Positions 1-12,066 of a stretch of 64,000 nucleotides of DNA are shown in pieces. Below the pieces are notes generated by a model. It was given only the letters and a program-made list of their open reading frames with translations. It searched no databases and was not told the DNA's origin. The stretch comes from Amaurobius ferox (Eukaryota; Arthropoda; Arachnida; Araneae; Amaurobiidae), in NCBI GenBank assembly GCA_951213105.1, contig OX578134.1, positions 135,218,793 through 135,282,792 of the forward strand. Direction: 5' to 3'. The translations under genes were made by a program, and so were the position numbers. Within the stretch, counting starts at the first letter, position 1. Each line of letters begins with the position of its first letter.

Positions 1-3000
1 CTCGAACCCACAGTCTCCGGAATTGGAAACACATTGCATGACCACTAAGCCATGTAGTTTATGTATCGATGCTCCTCATTAATCTATTTAAATTTAAAAG
101 AGAGACTGATTAGAAAAAACACAAATGCCAAAATGACTCAACTCGCTACGCTTCACGCGAGTCTACGGGCTCGAACCCACAGTCTCCGGAATTGGAAACA
201 CATTGCATGACCACTAAGCCATGTAGTTCATGTATCGATGCTCCTCATTAATCTATTTTAATTTAAAAGAGAGACTGATTAGAAAAAACACAAATGCCAA
301 AATGACTCAAATCGCTACGCGAGCCTACGGGCTCGAACCCACAGTCTCCGGAATTGGAAACACATTGCATGACCACTAAGCCATGTAGTTCATGTATCGA
401 TGCTCCTCATTAATCTATTTAAATTTAAAAGAGAGACTGATTAGAAAAAACACAAATGCCAAAATGACTCAACTCGCTACGCTTCACGCGAGTCTACGGG
501 CTCGAACCCACAGTCTCCGGAATTGGAAACACATTGCATGACCACTAAGCCATGTAGTTCATGTATCGATGCTCCTCATTAATCTATTTAAATTTAAAAG
601 AGAGACTGATTAGAAAAAACACAAATGCCAAAATGACTCAACTCGCTACGCTTCACGCGAGTCTACGGGCTCGAACCCACAGTCTCCGGAATTGGAAACA
701 CATTGCATTACCACTAAGCCATGTAGTTCATGTATCGATGCTCCTCATTAATCTATTTAAATTTAAAAGAGAAACTGATTAGAAAAACCACAAATGCCAA
801 AATGACTCAACTCGCTACGCTTCACGCGAGTCTACGGGCTCGAACCCACAGTCTCCGGAATTGGAAACACATTGCATGACCACTAAGCCATGTAGTTCAT
901 GTATCGATGCTCCTCATTAATCTATTTAAATTTAAAAGAGAGACTGATTAGAAAAACCACAAATGCCAAAATGACTCAACTCGCTACGCTTCACGCGAGT
1001 CTACGGGCTCGAACCCACAGTCTCCGGAATTGGAAACACATTGCATGACCACTAAGCCATGTAGTTCATGTATCGATGCTCCTCATTAATCTATTTAAAT
1101 TTAAAAGAGAGACTGATTAGAAAAACCACAAATGCCAAAATGACTCAACTCGCTACGCTTCACGCGAGTCTACGGGCTCGAACCCACAGTCTCCGGAATT
1201 GGAAACACATTGCATGACCACTAAGCCATGTAGTTCATGTATCGATGCTCCTCATTAATCTATTTAAATTTAAAAGAGAGACTGATTAGAAAAACCACAA
1301 ATGCCAAAATGACTCAAATCGCTACGCTTCACGCGAGTCTACGGGCTCGAACCCACAGTCTCCGGAATTGGAAACACATTGCATGACCACTAAGCCATGT
1401 AGTTCATGTATCGATGCTCCTCATTAATCTATTTAAATTTAAAAGAGAGACTGATTAGAAAAACCACAAATGCCAAAATGACTCAACTCGCTACGCTTCA
1501 CGCGAGTCTACGGGCTCGAACCCACAGTCTCCGGAATTGGAAACACAATGCATGACCACTAAGCCATGTAGTTCATGTATCGATGCTCCTCATTAATCTA
1601 TTTAAATTTAAAAGAGAGACTGATTAGAAAAAACACAAATGCCAAAATGACTCAACTCGCTACGCTTCACGCGAGTCTACGGGCTCGAACCCACAGTCTC
1701 CGGAATTGAAAACACATTGCATGACCACTAAGCCATGTAGTTCATGTATCGATGCTCCTCATTAATCTATTTAAATTTAAAAGAGAGACTGATTAGAAAA
1801 ACCACAAATGCCAAAATGACTCAAATCGCTACGCTTCACGCGAGTCTACGGGCTCGAACCCACAGTCTCCGGAATTGGAAACACATTGCATGACCACTAA
1901 GCCATGTAGTTCATGTATCGATGCTCCTCATTAATCTATTTAAATTTAAAAGAGAGACTGATTAGAAAAAACACAAATGCCAAAATGACTCAACTCGCTA
2001 CGCGAGCCTACGGGCTCGAACCCACAGTCTCCGGAATTGGAAACACATTGCATGACCACTAAGCCATGTAGTTCATGTATCGATGCTCCTCATTAATCTA
2101 TTTAAATTTAAAAGAGAGACTGATTAGAAAAAACACAAATGCCAAAATGACTCAAATCGCTACGCTTCACGCGAGTCTACGGGCTCGAACCCACAGTCTC
2201 CGGAATTGGAAACACATTGCATGACCACTAAGCCATGTAGTTCATGTATCGATGCTCCTCATTAATCTATTTAAATTTAAAAGAGAGACTGATTAGAAAA
2301 AACACAAATGCCAAAATGACTCAACTCGCTACGCGAGCCTACGGGCTCGAACCCACAGTCTCCGGAATTGGAAACACATTGCATGACCACTAAGCCATGT
2401 AGTTCATGTATCGATGCTCCTCATTAATCTATTTAAATTTAAAAGAGAGACTGATTAGAAAAACCACAAATGCCAAAATGACTCAACTCGCTACGCTTCA
2501 CGCGAGTCTACGGGCTCGAACCCACAGTCTCCGGAATTGGAAACACATTGCATGACCACTAAGCCATGTAGTTCATGTATCGATGCTCCTCATTAATCTA
2601 TTTAAATTTAAAAGAGAGACTGATTAGAAAAAACACAAATGCCAAAATGACTCAACTCGCTACGCGAGCCTACGGGCTCGAACCCACAGTCTCCGGAATT
2701 GGAAACACATTGCATGACCACTAAGCCATGTAGTTCATGTATCGATGCTCCTCATTAATCTATTTAAATTTAAAAGAGAGACTGATTAGAAAAAACACAA
2801 ATGCCAAAATGACTCAACTCGCTACGCTTCACGCGAGTCTACGGGCTCGAACCCACAGTCTCCGGAATTGGAAACACATTGCATGACCACTAAGCCATGT
2901 AGTTCATGTATCGATGCTCCTCATTAATCTATTTAAATTTAAAAGAGAGACTGATTAGAAAAAACACAAATGCCAAAATGACTCAACTCGCTACGCGAGC

Positions 3001-4690
3001 CTACGGGCTCGAACCCACAGTCTCCGGAATTGGAAACACATTGCATGACCACTAAGCCATGTAGTTCATGTATCGATGCTCCTCATTAATCTATTTAAAT
3101 TTAAAAGAGAGACTGATTAGAAAAAACACAAATGCCAAAATGACTCAACTCGCTACGCTTCACGCGAGCCTACGGGCTCGAACCCACAGTCTCCGGAATT
3201 GGAAACACATTGCATGACCACTAAGCCATGTAGTTCATGTATCGATGCTCCTCATTAATCTATTTAAATTTAAAAGAGAGACTGATTAGAAAAAACACAA
3301 ATGCCAAAATGACTCAACTCGCTACGCTTCACGCGAGTCTACGGGCTCGAACCCACAGTCTCCGGAATTGGAAACACATTGCATGACCACTAAGCCATGT
3401 AGTTCATGTATCGATGCTCCTCATTAATCTATTTAAATTTAAAAGAGAGACTGATTAGAAAAACCACAAATGCCAAAATGACTCAACTCGCTACGCTTCA
3501 CGCGAGTCTACGGGCTCGAACCCACAGTCTCCGGAATTGGAAACACATTGCATGACCACTAAGCCATGTAGTTCATGTATCGATGCTCCTCATTAATCTA
3601 TTTAAATTTAAAAGAGAGACTGATTAGAAAAACCACAAATGCCAAAATGACTCAACTCGCTACGCTTCACGCGAGTCTACGGGCTCGAACCCACAGTCTC
3701 CGGAATTGGAAACACATTGCATGACCACTAAGAAATGTAGTTCATGTATCGATGCTCCTCATTAATCTATTTAAATTTAAAAGAGAGACTGATTAGAAAA
3801 AACACAAATGCCAAAATGACTCAACTCGCTACGCTTCACGCGAGTCTACGGGCTCGAACCCACAGTCTCCGGAATTGGAAACACATTGCATGACCACTAA
3901 GCCATGTAGTTCATGCATCGATGCTCCTCATTAATCTATTTAAATTTAAAAGAGAGACTGATTAGAAAAACCACAAATGCCAAAATGACTCAACTCGCTA
4001 CGCTTCACGCGAGTCTACGGGCTCGAACCCACAGTCTCCGGAATTGGAAACACATTGCATGACCACTAAGCCATGTAGTTCATGTATCGATGCTCCTCAT
4101 TAATCTATTTAAATTTAAAAGAGAGACTGATTAGAAAAACCACAAATGCCAAAATGACTCAACTCGCTACGCTTCACGCGAGTCTACGGGCTCGAACCCA
4201 CAGTCTCCGGAATTGTAAACACATTGCATGACCACTAAGCCATGTAGTTCATGTATCGATGCTCCTCATTAATCTATTTAAATTTAAAAGAGAGACTGAT
4301 TAGAAAAACCACAAATGCCAAAATTACTCAACTCGCTACGCTTCACGCGAGTCTACGGGCTCGAACCCACAGTCTCCGGAATTGGAAACACATTGCATGA
4401 CCACTAAGCCATGTAGTTCATGTATCGATGCTCCTCATTAATCTATTTAAATTTAAAAGAGAGACTGATTAGAAAAAACACAAATGCCAAAACGACTTAA
4501 CTCGCTACGCGAGCCTACGGGCTCGAACCCACAGTCTCCGGAATTGGAAACACATTACATGACCACTAAGCCATGCAGTTCATGTATCGATGCTCCTCAT
4601 TAATCTATTTAAATTTAAAAGAGAGACTGATTAGAAAAAACACAAATGCCAAAAAGACTCAACTCGCTACGCTTCACGCGAGTCTGCGGA
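1..4690 (-). repeat. tRNA-derived tandem satellite, 28 full units of 169/162 bp
   Basis: Units begin at 1, 170, 332, 501, 670 and so on to 4522, so there are 28 full units in a row and the array runs off the left edge. Most units are 169 bp; six (starting at 170, 1853, 2184, 2515, 2846, 4360) are 162 bp because they lack 7 bp in the region reading gctacgcttcacgcgag. Units are nearly identical; common variants are aaaaaac/aaaaacc and single-base changes. On the minus strand each unit reads TGGCTTAGTGG (a good Pol III A box) and, 44 bp further on, GGTTCGAGCCC (a good B box), which is the spacing of a tRNA gene. The D and anticodon arms are degenerate, so these are tRNA-like, not functional tRNAs. 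Runs of T4 and T5-6 follow the B box on the minus strand and could end Pol III transcripts. Short open frames here are by-products of the repeat. Confidence 0.93.
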
Positions 4691-4990
4691 GTTGGAAACA
4701 CATTACATGACCACTAAGCCATGCAGTTCACTAGATGAAGGTCATATTTAATCTATTTAAATTTAACGAATAAACTTATAAGAAAAAGAAAAGATACCAA
4801 CGGAACTCAATGAACTCACAACCTTTGAAATTGAAAGAAGACAACACGACCACTGAGCCAGCCAGTTCAAATACCGACTGTCCTCATTAATTTATTTAAA
4901 CTTAAAAGAGAGACTGATCAGGAAAAACACAGAAATCAAAACGACAACAAAACCCGAAGTCTCCAAATTTTGAAAAATCACGTCCCTGAG
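4690..4990 (-). repeat. degraded edge units of the tRNA-like satellite
   Basis: After about 4685 the unit loses its B box (gcggagttggaaac joins directly). Two strongly diverged units follow, still recognisable by ttaatctatttaaatttaa, gagagactgat and by aagccatgcagttca or gagccagccagttca. Divergence at the array border next to near-identical internal units is the usual picture of a satellite kept uniform inside and decaying at the edge. Confidence 0.8.
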
Positions 4991-5588
4991 GCTGGAAGAA
5001 AAAGCGAAAATCGAAAGCCAGTTATTTTTGTAGTCTGCTCGGGATTTAAAAATTTACCCGGCCCGAAAATAATAAGGTTTGACTCGGCCAAAGGCCAAGA
5101 ATTTTTTTAAATAATTTGCCGAGCCTTACACGCCTTGAAAATACTCAAAGACAACCGAATTTATTTGCAATACATAGAAGCCCGTTGCTTCGCATAATGA
5201 TTCAAATTTGTCATTTAAGGAATTAAACACAAATTATATTAGATATAGTAATAAATAAAAAAGAACCCAATTTTGATAATTCAGTACAAATCAAAAAGGA
5301 GTGATATTATAAAGTGAGTTTTTGTTAATAGCTAACAAGTCCCTTCTAATAGAGCTCATCAGCACCAAATATTCTTGTCTGCAGTCGTAGCAAAACAAAC
5401 ATGTCATATGCTACAATTGTAAGTGTTTTAAAAAACATTTCAATGCGTTTAAATGTTCTATGTAAGTATACATAGATATTATTTTCTTTAATTATGTCAT
5501 AGTAAGAAATATTTTTTAAATTAGGCATTGTATATTTATATTGCTAAAGCTGAACTCAAGAACTATTTAATTTTTTACTATACAAAAT
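4991..5588. other. AT-rich stretch, no gene seen
   Basis: I see no coding region, RNA gene or clear repeat here. The short open frame at 5346-5528 has no recognisable motif and looks like chance. Confidence 0.6.
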
Positions 5589-6345
5589 AAAAAATCTGAT
5601 GTGGGCAGCACATAACTTTCCCTGCAGACTTGTACACACGTTCTCTTTATTTTAATTAAATTTAATTCACTATTAATTCAATTTTCGTTCTCATTTGGTA
5701 ACTGGACTCATTTTCAAAGGTGACGTAGATAAAAAACGAAAATATCTCGAGAACAGCTAGTCCTAGTGTAATGGGGTTGGTCTTATTCTTTTCTTTGTTA
5801 AAAATTACGTATAAAACAAGTATTTAATGGATATGTCAGCATACGTAGTTTCTTATTTTAGATTTTGCCGATTTTTGAAAGCCATTTTGCAAAAAAAAGG
5901 CAGGTTATTTTTTTTTCCGAATCGTACCAAAATCTAATCAACACCAGGGTGACCCACAAGCGACTTATCTACCAAATTTTGTGAAATTCGGTCCATTAGT
6001 TTTTCAGTTAGAGTGGATACAAGCTTTTGAGGGCCATTTCGCAAAAAAAAAAAACGGATTCTTTTATCCCAAATCGTACCCAAAACTAATCAGCACCAGA
6101 TTCGCCCACACGTGACTTACTTACCAAATTTTATGATATTCAGTCAATTAGTTTTTTAGTTAGAGTGGATACAAAATCTGCACAGACAGACAGACACACA
6201 CACACACAGGCGTCAAGTTAAAAATAGTATTTTCGTATTCTAGAGGTCTCGAAACGTGTAGATCCGTCGAAAACTCGAGTTGCGATTTTCGACATGATTC
6301 CAATACTTTCCCTATACATTACCATGTATTGCAGGGAAAGTAAAA
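5589..6345 (-). mobile_element. element H copy 1 (non-coding, about 757 bp)
   Basis: Full-length reverse-oriented copy. Its minus-strand 5' end is TTACTTTCCCTGCAATACA followed by a partner sequence that folds it into a hairpin (right edge, 6305-6345). Its 3' end carries TGCAGGGAAAGT and then ATGTGCTGCCCACAT (5-bp stem, CTGCC loop), seen here as the complement at 5595-5620. The interior has a CA/CAGA microsatellite at 6180-6210 and a direct duplication of about 148 bp. There is no open reading frame worth reporting, so the copy must have moved with enzymes from elsewhere. Confidence 0.82.
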
Positions 6346-6684
6346 AAAACCAAGATCGTTGGATGCTATAATTTAATTTAAAATTACATATAAAGAGGAT
6401 AAAATCAGATGTACTAAAAAAATATGTATAGATGTTTTTTTATATTTCAAATTCTTAATATAATTTATAACACTTGATTGAAAATGTTACACTTTGCTGT
6501 TTCTTTTTCTCTTTAATGATGCACAGTACGCGCACGGGAATGTAGGAGAAATATATTTTTTCATCCGATATGCATCCAAATTAATATATGCGAGACATTT
6601 TATTTAAGGATATAAATACAGTTGGAAGTAGTGTTACTGAATGTTTTAGAAAAACTGCTCACGGGCATTTGTCTAAATATTTAA
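6346..6684. other. spacer between inverted H copies
   Basis: This is AT-rich sequence with no gene. It separates two H copies whose 5' ends face each other, so the whole 5589-7443 block could fold back on itself. Confidence 0.6.
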
Positions 6685-7443
6685 TTTTTACTTTCCCTGC
6701 AATACATGGTAATGTATAGGGAAAGTATTGGAATCATGCCGAAAATCGCAACTCGAGTTTTTGACGGATCTACACGTTTCGGGACCTCTAGAATATGAAA
6801 AAACCATTTTTAGCGTGACGTCTGTGTGTGTGTCTGCCTGTCTGTGCAGATTTTGTATCCCCTCTAACTAAAAAACTAATCGACCGAATTTCACAAAATT
6901 TGGTAGGTAGGTCACTTGTGGGCAAGTCTGGTGCTGATTAGTTTTGGGTAAGATTTGAGATAAAAGAACCCGCCTTTTTTTGCAAAATGGCCCGCAAAAG
7001 TTTGTATCCACTCTAGCTGAAACGGTAATGGACGGAATTTTACAAAATTCGGTAGGTATGTCGCTTATGGGTCACCCTAGTGCTGATTAGATTTTGGTAC
7101 GATTCGGAAAAAAATAACCTGCCTCTTTTTGCGAAATGGCCCCTCAAAAATTGTCAAAATCTAAACTAAAAAGCTACGTATGCTCAAATATATCCATTAA
7201 ATGCTTGTTTAATACGTAATTTTAACGAAGAAAAGAATAAGACCAACCCCATTACACTAGGACTAGCCGTTCTCGAGATATATTAGTTTTTTTCGTATTT
7301 TCTCCTCGCCACCTTTGAAAATAAGTTCAGTTATCAAATGAGAACGAAAATTTAATTAAAAGTGAATTAAATTTAATTAAAATAAATAGAACGTGGATAT
7401 AAGTCTGCAGGGAAAGTCACGTGCTTCCCACGTCAGATTTTTC
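6685..7443 (+). mobile_element. element H copy 2
   Basis: Forward copy, complete at both ends: it starts at ttactttccctgcaatacat (6688) and ends in the cagggaaagtcacgtgcttc region and TCAGATTTTT (7443). The 3' hairpin is slightly damaged (cacgtgcttcccacgt). It is several percent diverged from copies 1, 3 and 4, so it is not a very recent duplicate. Confidence 0.82.
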
Positions 7444-9812
7444 TAATTATTACCCAATTCAGTAGATAGAGGTCATATTAGGTATTCGAATATGAAGTTC
7501 GATTGTGTTTCTTCGCGTGGCTACACTTTGAACAAAATGGAATTTAAATCACTTTTTATAAACGTACCTCGAAAACTTTTTTTATTACGAAATTTTAATT
7601 TCTGACAATTTTTCTGGATCCCTCTTTTTACCTTTAGTTTGGTGGGTTTTTTATGCAAATATTTAAAAACCTACCAAATCTTTCGAATTTTTAAGTCTCC
7701 AGTCGATAATTACGTTTAAACAACTGTGGACTTCTAAGCCAAGTAGCGGCTTAGAAATAATGATGTATCTGAATTTTAATGATGTATGTATTACGATGCA
7801 TCTCTGCAGTGGTGGGTGTACTCTTAGAATACAAAAATCAGTCGAAAACTTCTGTATACATAACACGTTTAATTACAATCACAGCGTAAACAGTAACAAT
7901 ATACAGCAAATAGCCCGATAACTATCTCACAGGACACTAAACAACTGTCAGGTACAGTAAAACAGCAATTAAAAGCTCAGATAATTTCACAAAATAGCAG
8001 CTACTATTATCAAATCATCGACGTATCTCACAATTCAATGTAGCTCGTATCACGTCAACTGCCCTCCACCTGAGCAATGTCTCCTTTTATTTACTCTCCG
8101 TAGAAACTTCCGGAAGGGACTCGTATCTCGATTTCGAAAAGGTTCTCGAACCTTCGAAAAGTCGCCAAACTGGTGATAAATTGCCAAATCTGAAAACCCC
8201 GCACTGAACTTGCCCCCATGGCAAACCTAAACACACGTCATGGGAATGGCTGCCTGTAAAGATACTTTCTCCTTTTGGTTCTGCAAAGAACACCCATTGA
8301 CGGCATTTTACAAGTTTGTAAGATATGTGTCTGTCTGTGATCACGGCATTTATCAAGCAAACTGCATGTAATTTTGCACGCTTTATTCAATTGATGAACA
8401 TCAGATGCTTTTTTTTTATTTTTAGTAAACAAACCGAGAAAAGATCCTCCAATTTTAGAACATTTTTTTTCTAAAATAATAATTATGCAATAAAATGTGA
8501 CAGAAATAACTTAAAATCATTTTTTATTTAAAATCGTTTCATTTATAAGATGCTAACGTATGTCGCCAACTAAAAATTGCCCATTTTAAAAATTTAAATT
8601 TGATTTAAAATACAAATTTTATTCTATTTTCTGAATTTGATCAAGAGCGCTGCATGAGAAAAAATATAATTTCCAATATCTCAAGAACGGCTTATGATAA
8701 CTTCTAAATAATGGTATTTATTCGTGTCGATTAATTGATCTAAAATACAAAACATTAATTTATTTGAAAATAGTGAGTTTATTTCATTTTTTTAATACTT
8801 TTTTTTCTATTTTAGATCAAAAACATGAACTATCTCGAGAACGGTGCATGTTAATGTCTTTAAAAAGGATGGCATTCGCTTTTAATTAAAAATTACACAT
8901 TATATAGAAACGCATGCAATATTTTATAACATTTTTTTTTAACAAAAACATTGTGAAATTTAAAGTCTTACCCGTGGTCCGTACTCCACAAAAGCAAATA
9001 ACCCCCAACGCTCATTGATTGAAACAGTCATACCCAATTTCATCTGATTTGCATAATTTGTTTAAGACATACCGTATCCACAGGCAGACATACATACATC
9101 ATTGAAAATAGATTCGTATTCTAGGAATCAGAGCCAAATCCCTAGGAAAATTTGCTACTAATCCATCAGGCAAGGATTGAAAATTTTCATTTTACCACTA
9201 TTCAATGTCTGACTTATTATAAAATTGTTTATCAACATAGTTCAGATTTTCTTTTTGAATTAAAAAGTAGAATAATCGATATTGACATGGGCGTCTTTAA
9301 AATTTTTTTAACTTGGTTCAAACGGTTTTTATCATTGAGCTTTATCGTTTAAGATGGCAAAACAAAATTTTTGCACTTTCACGTTAATTTTAAAAATATT
9401 TCAATCAAAATTCGATTCTATACTTAGCTATTTTCGTTTCCCCATTGATTAACATGGAATTCTCAAGTTTGCTTCAGGCGGGAAGTTTTCCCTTAAAGAG
9501 AAGTGATACAGATTTTTAACCTACTTCTTGTGTAAGGCGCAGCGGCACCGCCTTCTTGGGTTCGAGACACTTTTTGAATCCCCCAATGTTTTGTTGTAGA
9601 TTCCTCGAACCTCTAATATTTTTGCGCTTATTTAGTAGGGAAAATGCACAATTTTTTTTTTTTTTTTGTTATTAATTCTTTAAGTTTTTCATTTTTCATT
9701 CCCTTTTGTTTATATAAAGTCGCATGTATAGAAATTTACCCCTCAGACTGTTTATTGTATTCTGAATACAAGATTTTAACTCAGAAATGATTTTCAGAGA
9801 AATTTGTTGACA
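7444..9812. other. AT-rich stretch without a gene; weak repeat at 8640-9140
   Basis: No coding region is supported; open frames at 7663, 8087, 8238 and 9152 have no family motifs. Between about 8640 and 9140 there are two statements of a theme like 'atctcgagaacggtgcat' and a tail with caggcagacatacatacatc followed by 'gattcgtattctagg'. This resembles element H in style (phrases such as 'ctcgagaacg', 'cagacagacag', 'tattctagag') and may be an old, unrelated-sequence member of the same kind of non-coding repeat. Confidence 0.45.
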
Positions 9813-10577
9813 TTTTTACTTTCCCTGCAATACATGGTAATGTATATAGGGAAAGTTTTGGAATCATGCCGAAAATCACAACTCGAGTTTTCGACGGATC
9901 TACAGGTTTCGTGACCTCTAGAATGCGAAAAAACTATTTTTAGCGTGACGTCTGTGTGTGTGTCTGTGTGTCTGTCTGTCTGTCTGTGCAGATTTTGTAT
10001 CCACTCTAACTAAAAAACTAATTGACCGAATTTCATGAAATTTGGTAGGTAAGTCACTTGTGCATGAATCTGGTGCTGATCGGTTTTGGGTATGACTCGG
10101 GTTAAAAGAACCCCCCTTTTTTTGCGAAATGGCCCGCAAAAACTTGTATCCACTCTAACTGAAAAACTAATGGACCGAATTTCACAAAATTTGGTAAATA
10201 AGTCGCTTGTAGGCCACCCTGGTACTGATTAGATTTTGGTATAATTCGAAAAAAAATAACCTGCCTTTTTTTGCAAAATGGCCCGCAAAAATCATCAAAA
10301 TCTAAACTTAAGAACTACGTATACTCAAATATAGCCATTAAATGCTTGTTTAATACGTAATTTTTAGCGAAGAAAAGAATAAGACCAACCCCATTACACT
10401 AGGACTAGCCGTTCTCGAGATATTTAAGTTTTTCGTATTTTTCCTACACCATTTTTGAAAATAAGTCCAGTTTTCAAATGAGAACGAAAATTGAATTAAA
10501 AATGAATTAAATTTAATTTAAATAAATAGAACGTGAATATAAGTCTGCAGGGAAAGTCATGTGCTGCCCACATCAAA
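9813..10577 (+). mobile_element. element H copy 3, first half of a head-to-tail dimer
   Basis: It begins at tttttactttccctgcaat (9815) and ends with CTGCAGGGAAAGT, the 3' hairpin ATGTGCTGCCCACAT and TCAAATTTTT, after which the next copy starts at once. A GTGT/GTCT microsatellite lies at 9950-9990. The direct duplication inside is clear: ttgtatccactctaact starts at 9995 and again at 10143, and the 148 bp following each start correspond. Confidence 0.88.
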
Positions 10578-11370
10578 TTTTTACTTTCCCTGCAATACAT
10601 GGTAATGTATAGGGAAAGCATTGGAATCATGTCGAAAATCGCAACTCGAGTTTTCGACGGATCTACACGTTTCGAGACCTCTAGAATACGGAAAAACTAT
10701 TTTTAGCGTGACGTCTGTGTGTGTGTCTGTGTGTCTGTCTCTGTGTCTGTCTGTGTGTCTGTCTGTCTGTCTGTGCAGATTTTGTATCCACTCTAACTAA
10801 AAAACTAATTGACCGAATTTCATAAAATTTGGTAGGTAAGTCACTTGTGTACGAATCTGGTGCTGATTAGTTTTGGGTATGACTCGGGTTAAAAGAACCC
10901 GCCTTTTTTTGCGAAATGGCCCGCAAAAGCTTGTATCCACTCTAACTGAAAAACTAATGGACCGAATTTCACAAATTTCGGTATATGAGTCACGTATAGG
11001 TCACCCTGGCACTGATTAGATTTTGGTACGATTCAGAAAAAAATAACCTGCCTTTTTTTGCAAAATGGCCCGCTAAAATCGCCAAAATCTAAAATAAAAA
11101 AATACGTATGCTCAAATATATCCATGAAATGCTTGTTTAATACGTAATTTTTAACGAAGAAAAGAATAAGACCAACCCCATTACACTAGGACTAGCCGTT
11201 CTCGAGATATATTGGTTTTTTCGTATTTTCTCTACGCCACCTTTGAAAATAAGTCCAGTTATCAAATGAGAACGAAAATTGAATTAAAAGTGAATTAAAT
11301 GTAATTAAAATAAAGAGAACGTGAATATAAGTCTGCAGGGGAAGTCATGTGCTGCCCACATCAGATTTTT
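10578..11370 (+). mobile_element. element H copy 4, second half of the dimer
   Basis: It starts directly at the 3' end of copy 3 with no intervening host sequence; the join shares one T-rich tract. It has a longer GTGT/GTCT tract (10715-10775) than its neighbours. The 3' end reads cagggGaagtcatgtgctgc, so one base of the subterminal repeat has changed. Confidence 0.88.
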
Positions 11371-12013
11371 AACTTTGGTAAAAATACCTAAAAATAAATG
11401 TTACATTTTTTGTTGTTTTTATAGAACTAAATGAGTTGTAATTTCACACAGTATCTATATATTGTATTGTAAAAATGCTGCGCTTACAAAAGCAAAATAA
11501 ATTAAATAAATAATTGTCTAGAAAAAAGAAATATTTTCCGTACTTAACTGTAATTTACTTCATTTTAGCATTTCAGACGTCATATTGTGTCAGATAATCT
11601 GACTGAATGAAATTTAAATTAGCCTTAAATCTTTTAAAAAATGCATGTCACTCGATTTAAAATATCCGGAACTCCCAATAAGTTTTTAAGACGGGGGAGG
11701 GGGGGGAGTGAGTCGCCTAGGTTGAGGCATTTGTATTCGGTGGCATATTTGGCTACTTCTCGCCAGTTGGGCTGCTTATCAAGTATTTATTATAATTTTT
11801 CTTATCTCTTTACATTATTTTAATGTGTTATTTACAATAATTTGACAAAATATACCACAACTTTCACCTGCCCTTTTTTTTTTTCAGAAAATGAAGAATT
11901 GGTGGTACAAATGAAGAAATTTAGTACAAATGAAAATGATTAGTTCAATCTGATGCAAACGTATTGGGTGTTGGTTTTCTTCAAATTTGTTCGTGATTGA
12001 AACAAGAAATTTT
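11371..12013. other. intergenic, no gene seen
   Basis: AT-rich; a G-run at 11693-11708 is the only feature of note. The open frame at 11641-11823 shows no motif. Confidence 0.55.
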
Positions 12014-12066
12014 ATAATTATATATATATATATATATATATAATAATTATATATATATATATATTA
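12014..12066. repeat. AT microsatellite at the left Naiad edge
   Basis: Two TA runs around a short taataatta core. The truncated Naiad copy begins inside the run. Naiad elements are known to insert preferentially at microsatellites. Confidence 0.85.

Noticed and set aside
561..782. 73-codon open frame in the satellite
   Set aside because: It arises only because of a few point variants in one unit; neighbouring units have stops.
1..4690. CRISPR-like array or functional tRNA cluster
   Set aside because: Units repeat as a whole with no unique spacers, so not CRISPR. D and anticodon arms are degenerate, so not functional tRNA genes.
9918..10139. 73-codon minus frame with DRQTHRHTH repeats
   Set aside because: Reads through the GT/GTCT microsatellite of element H; not conserved between copies.
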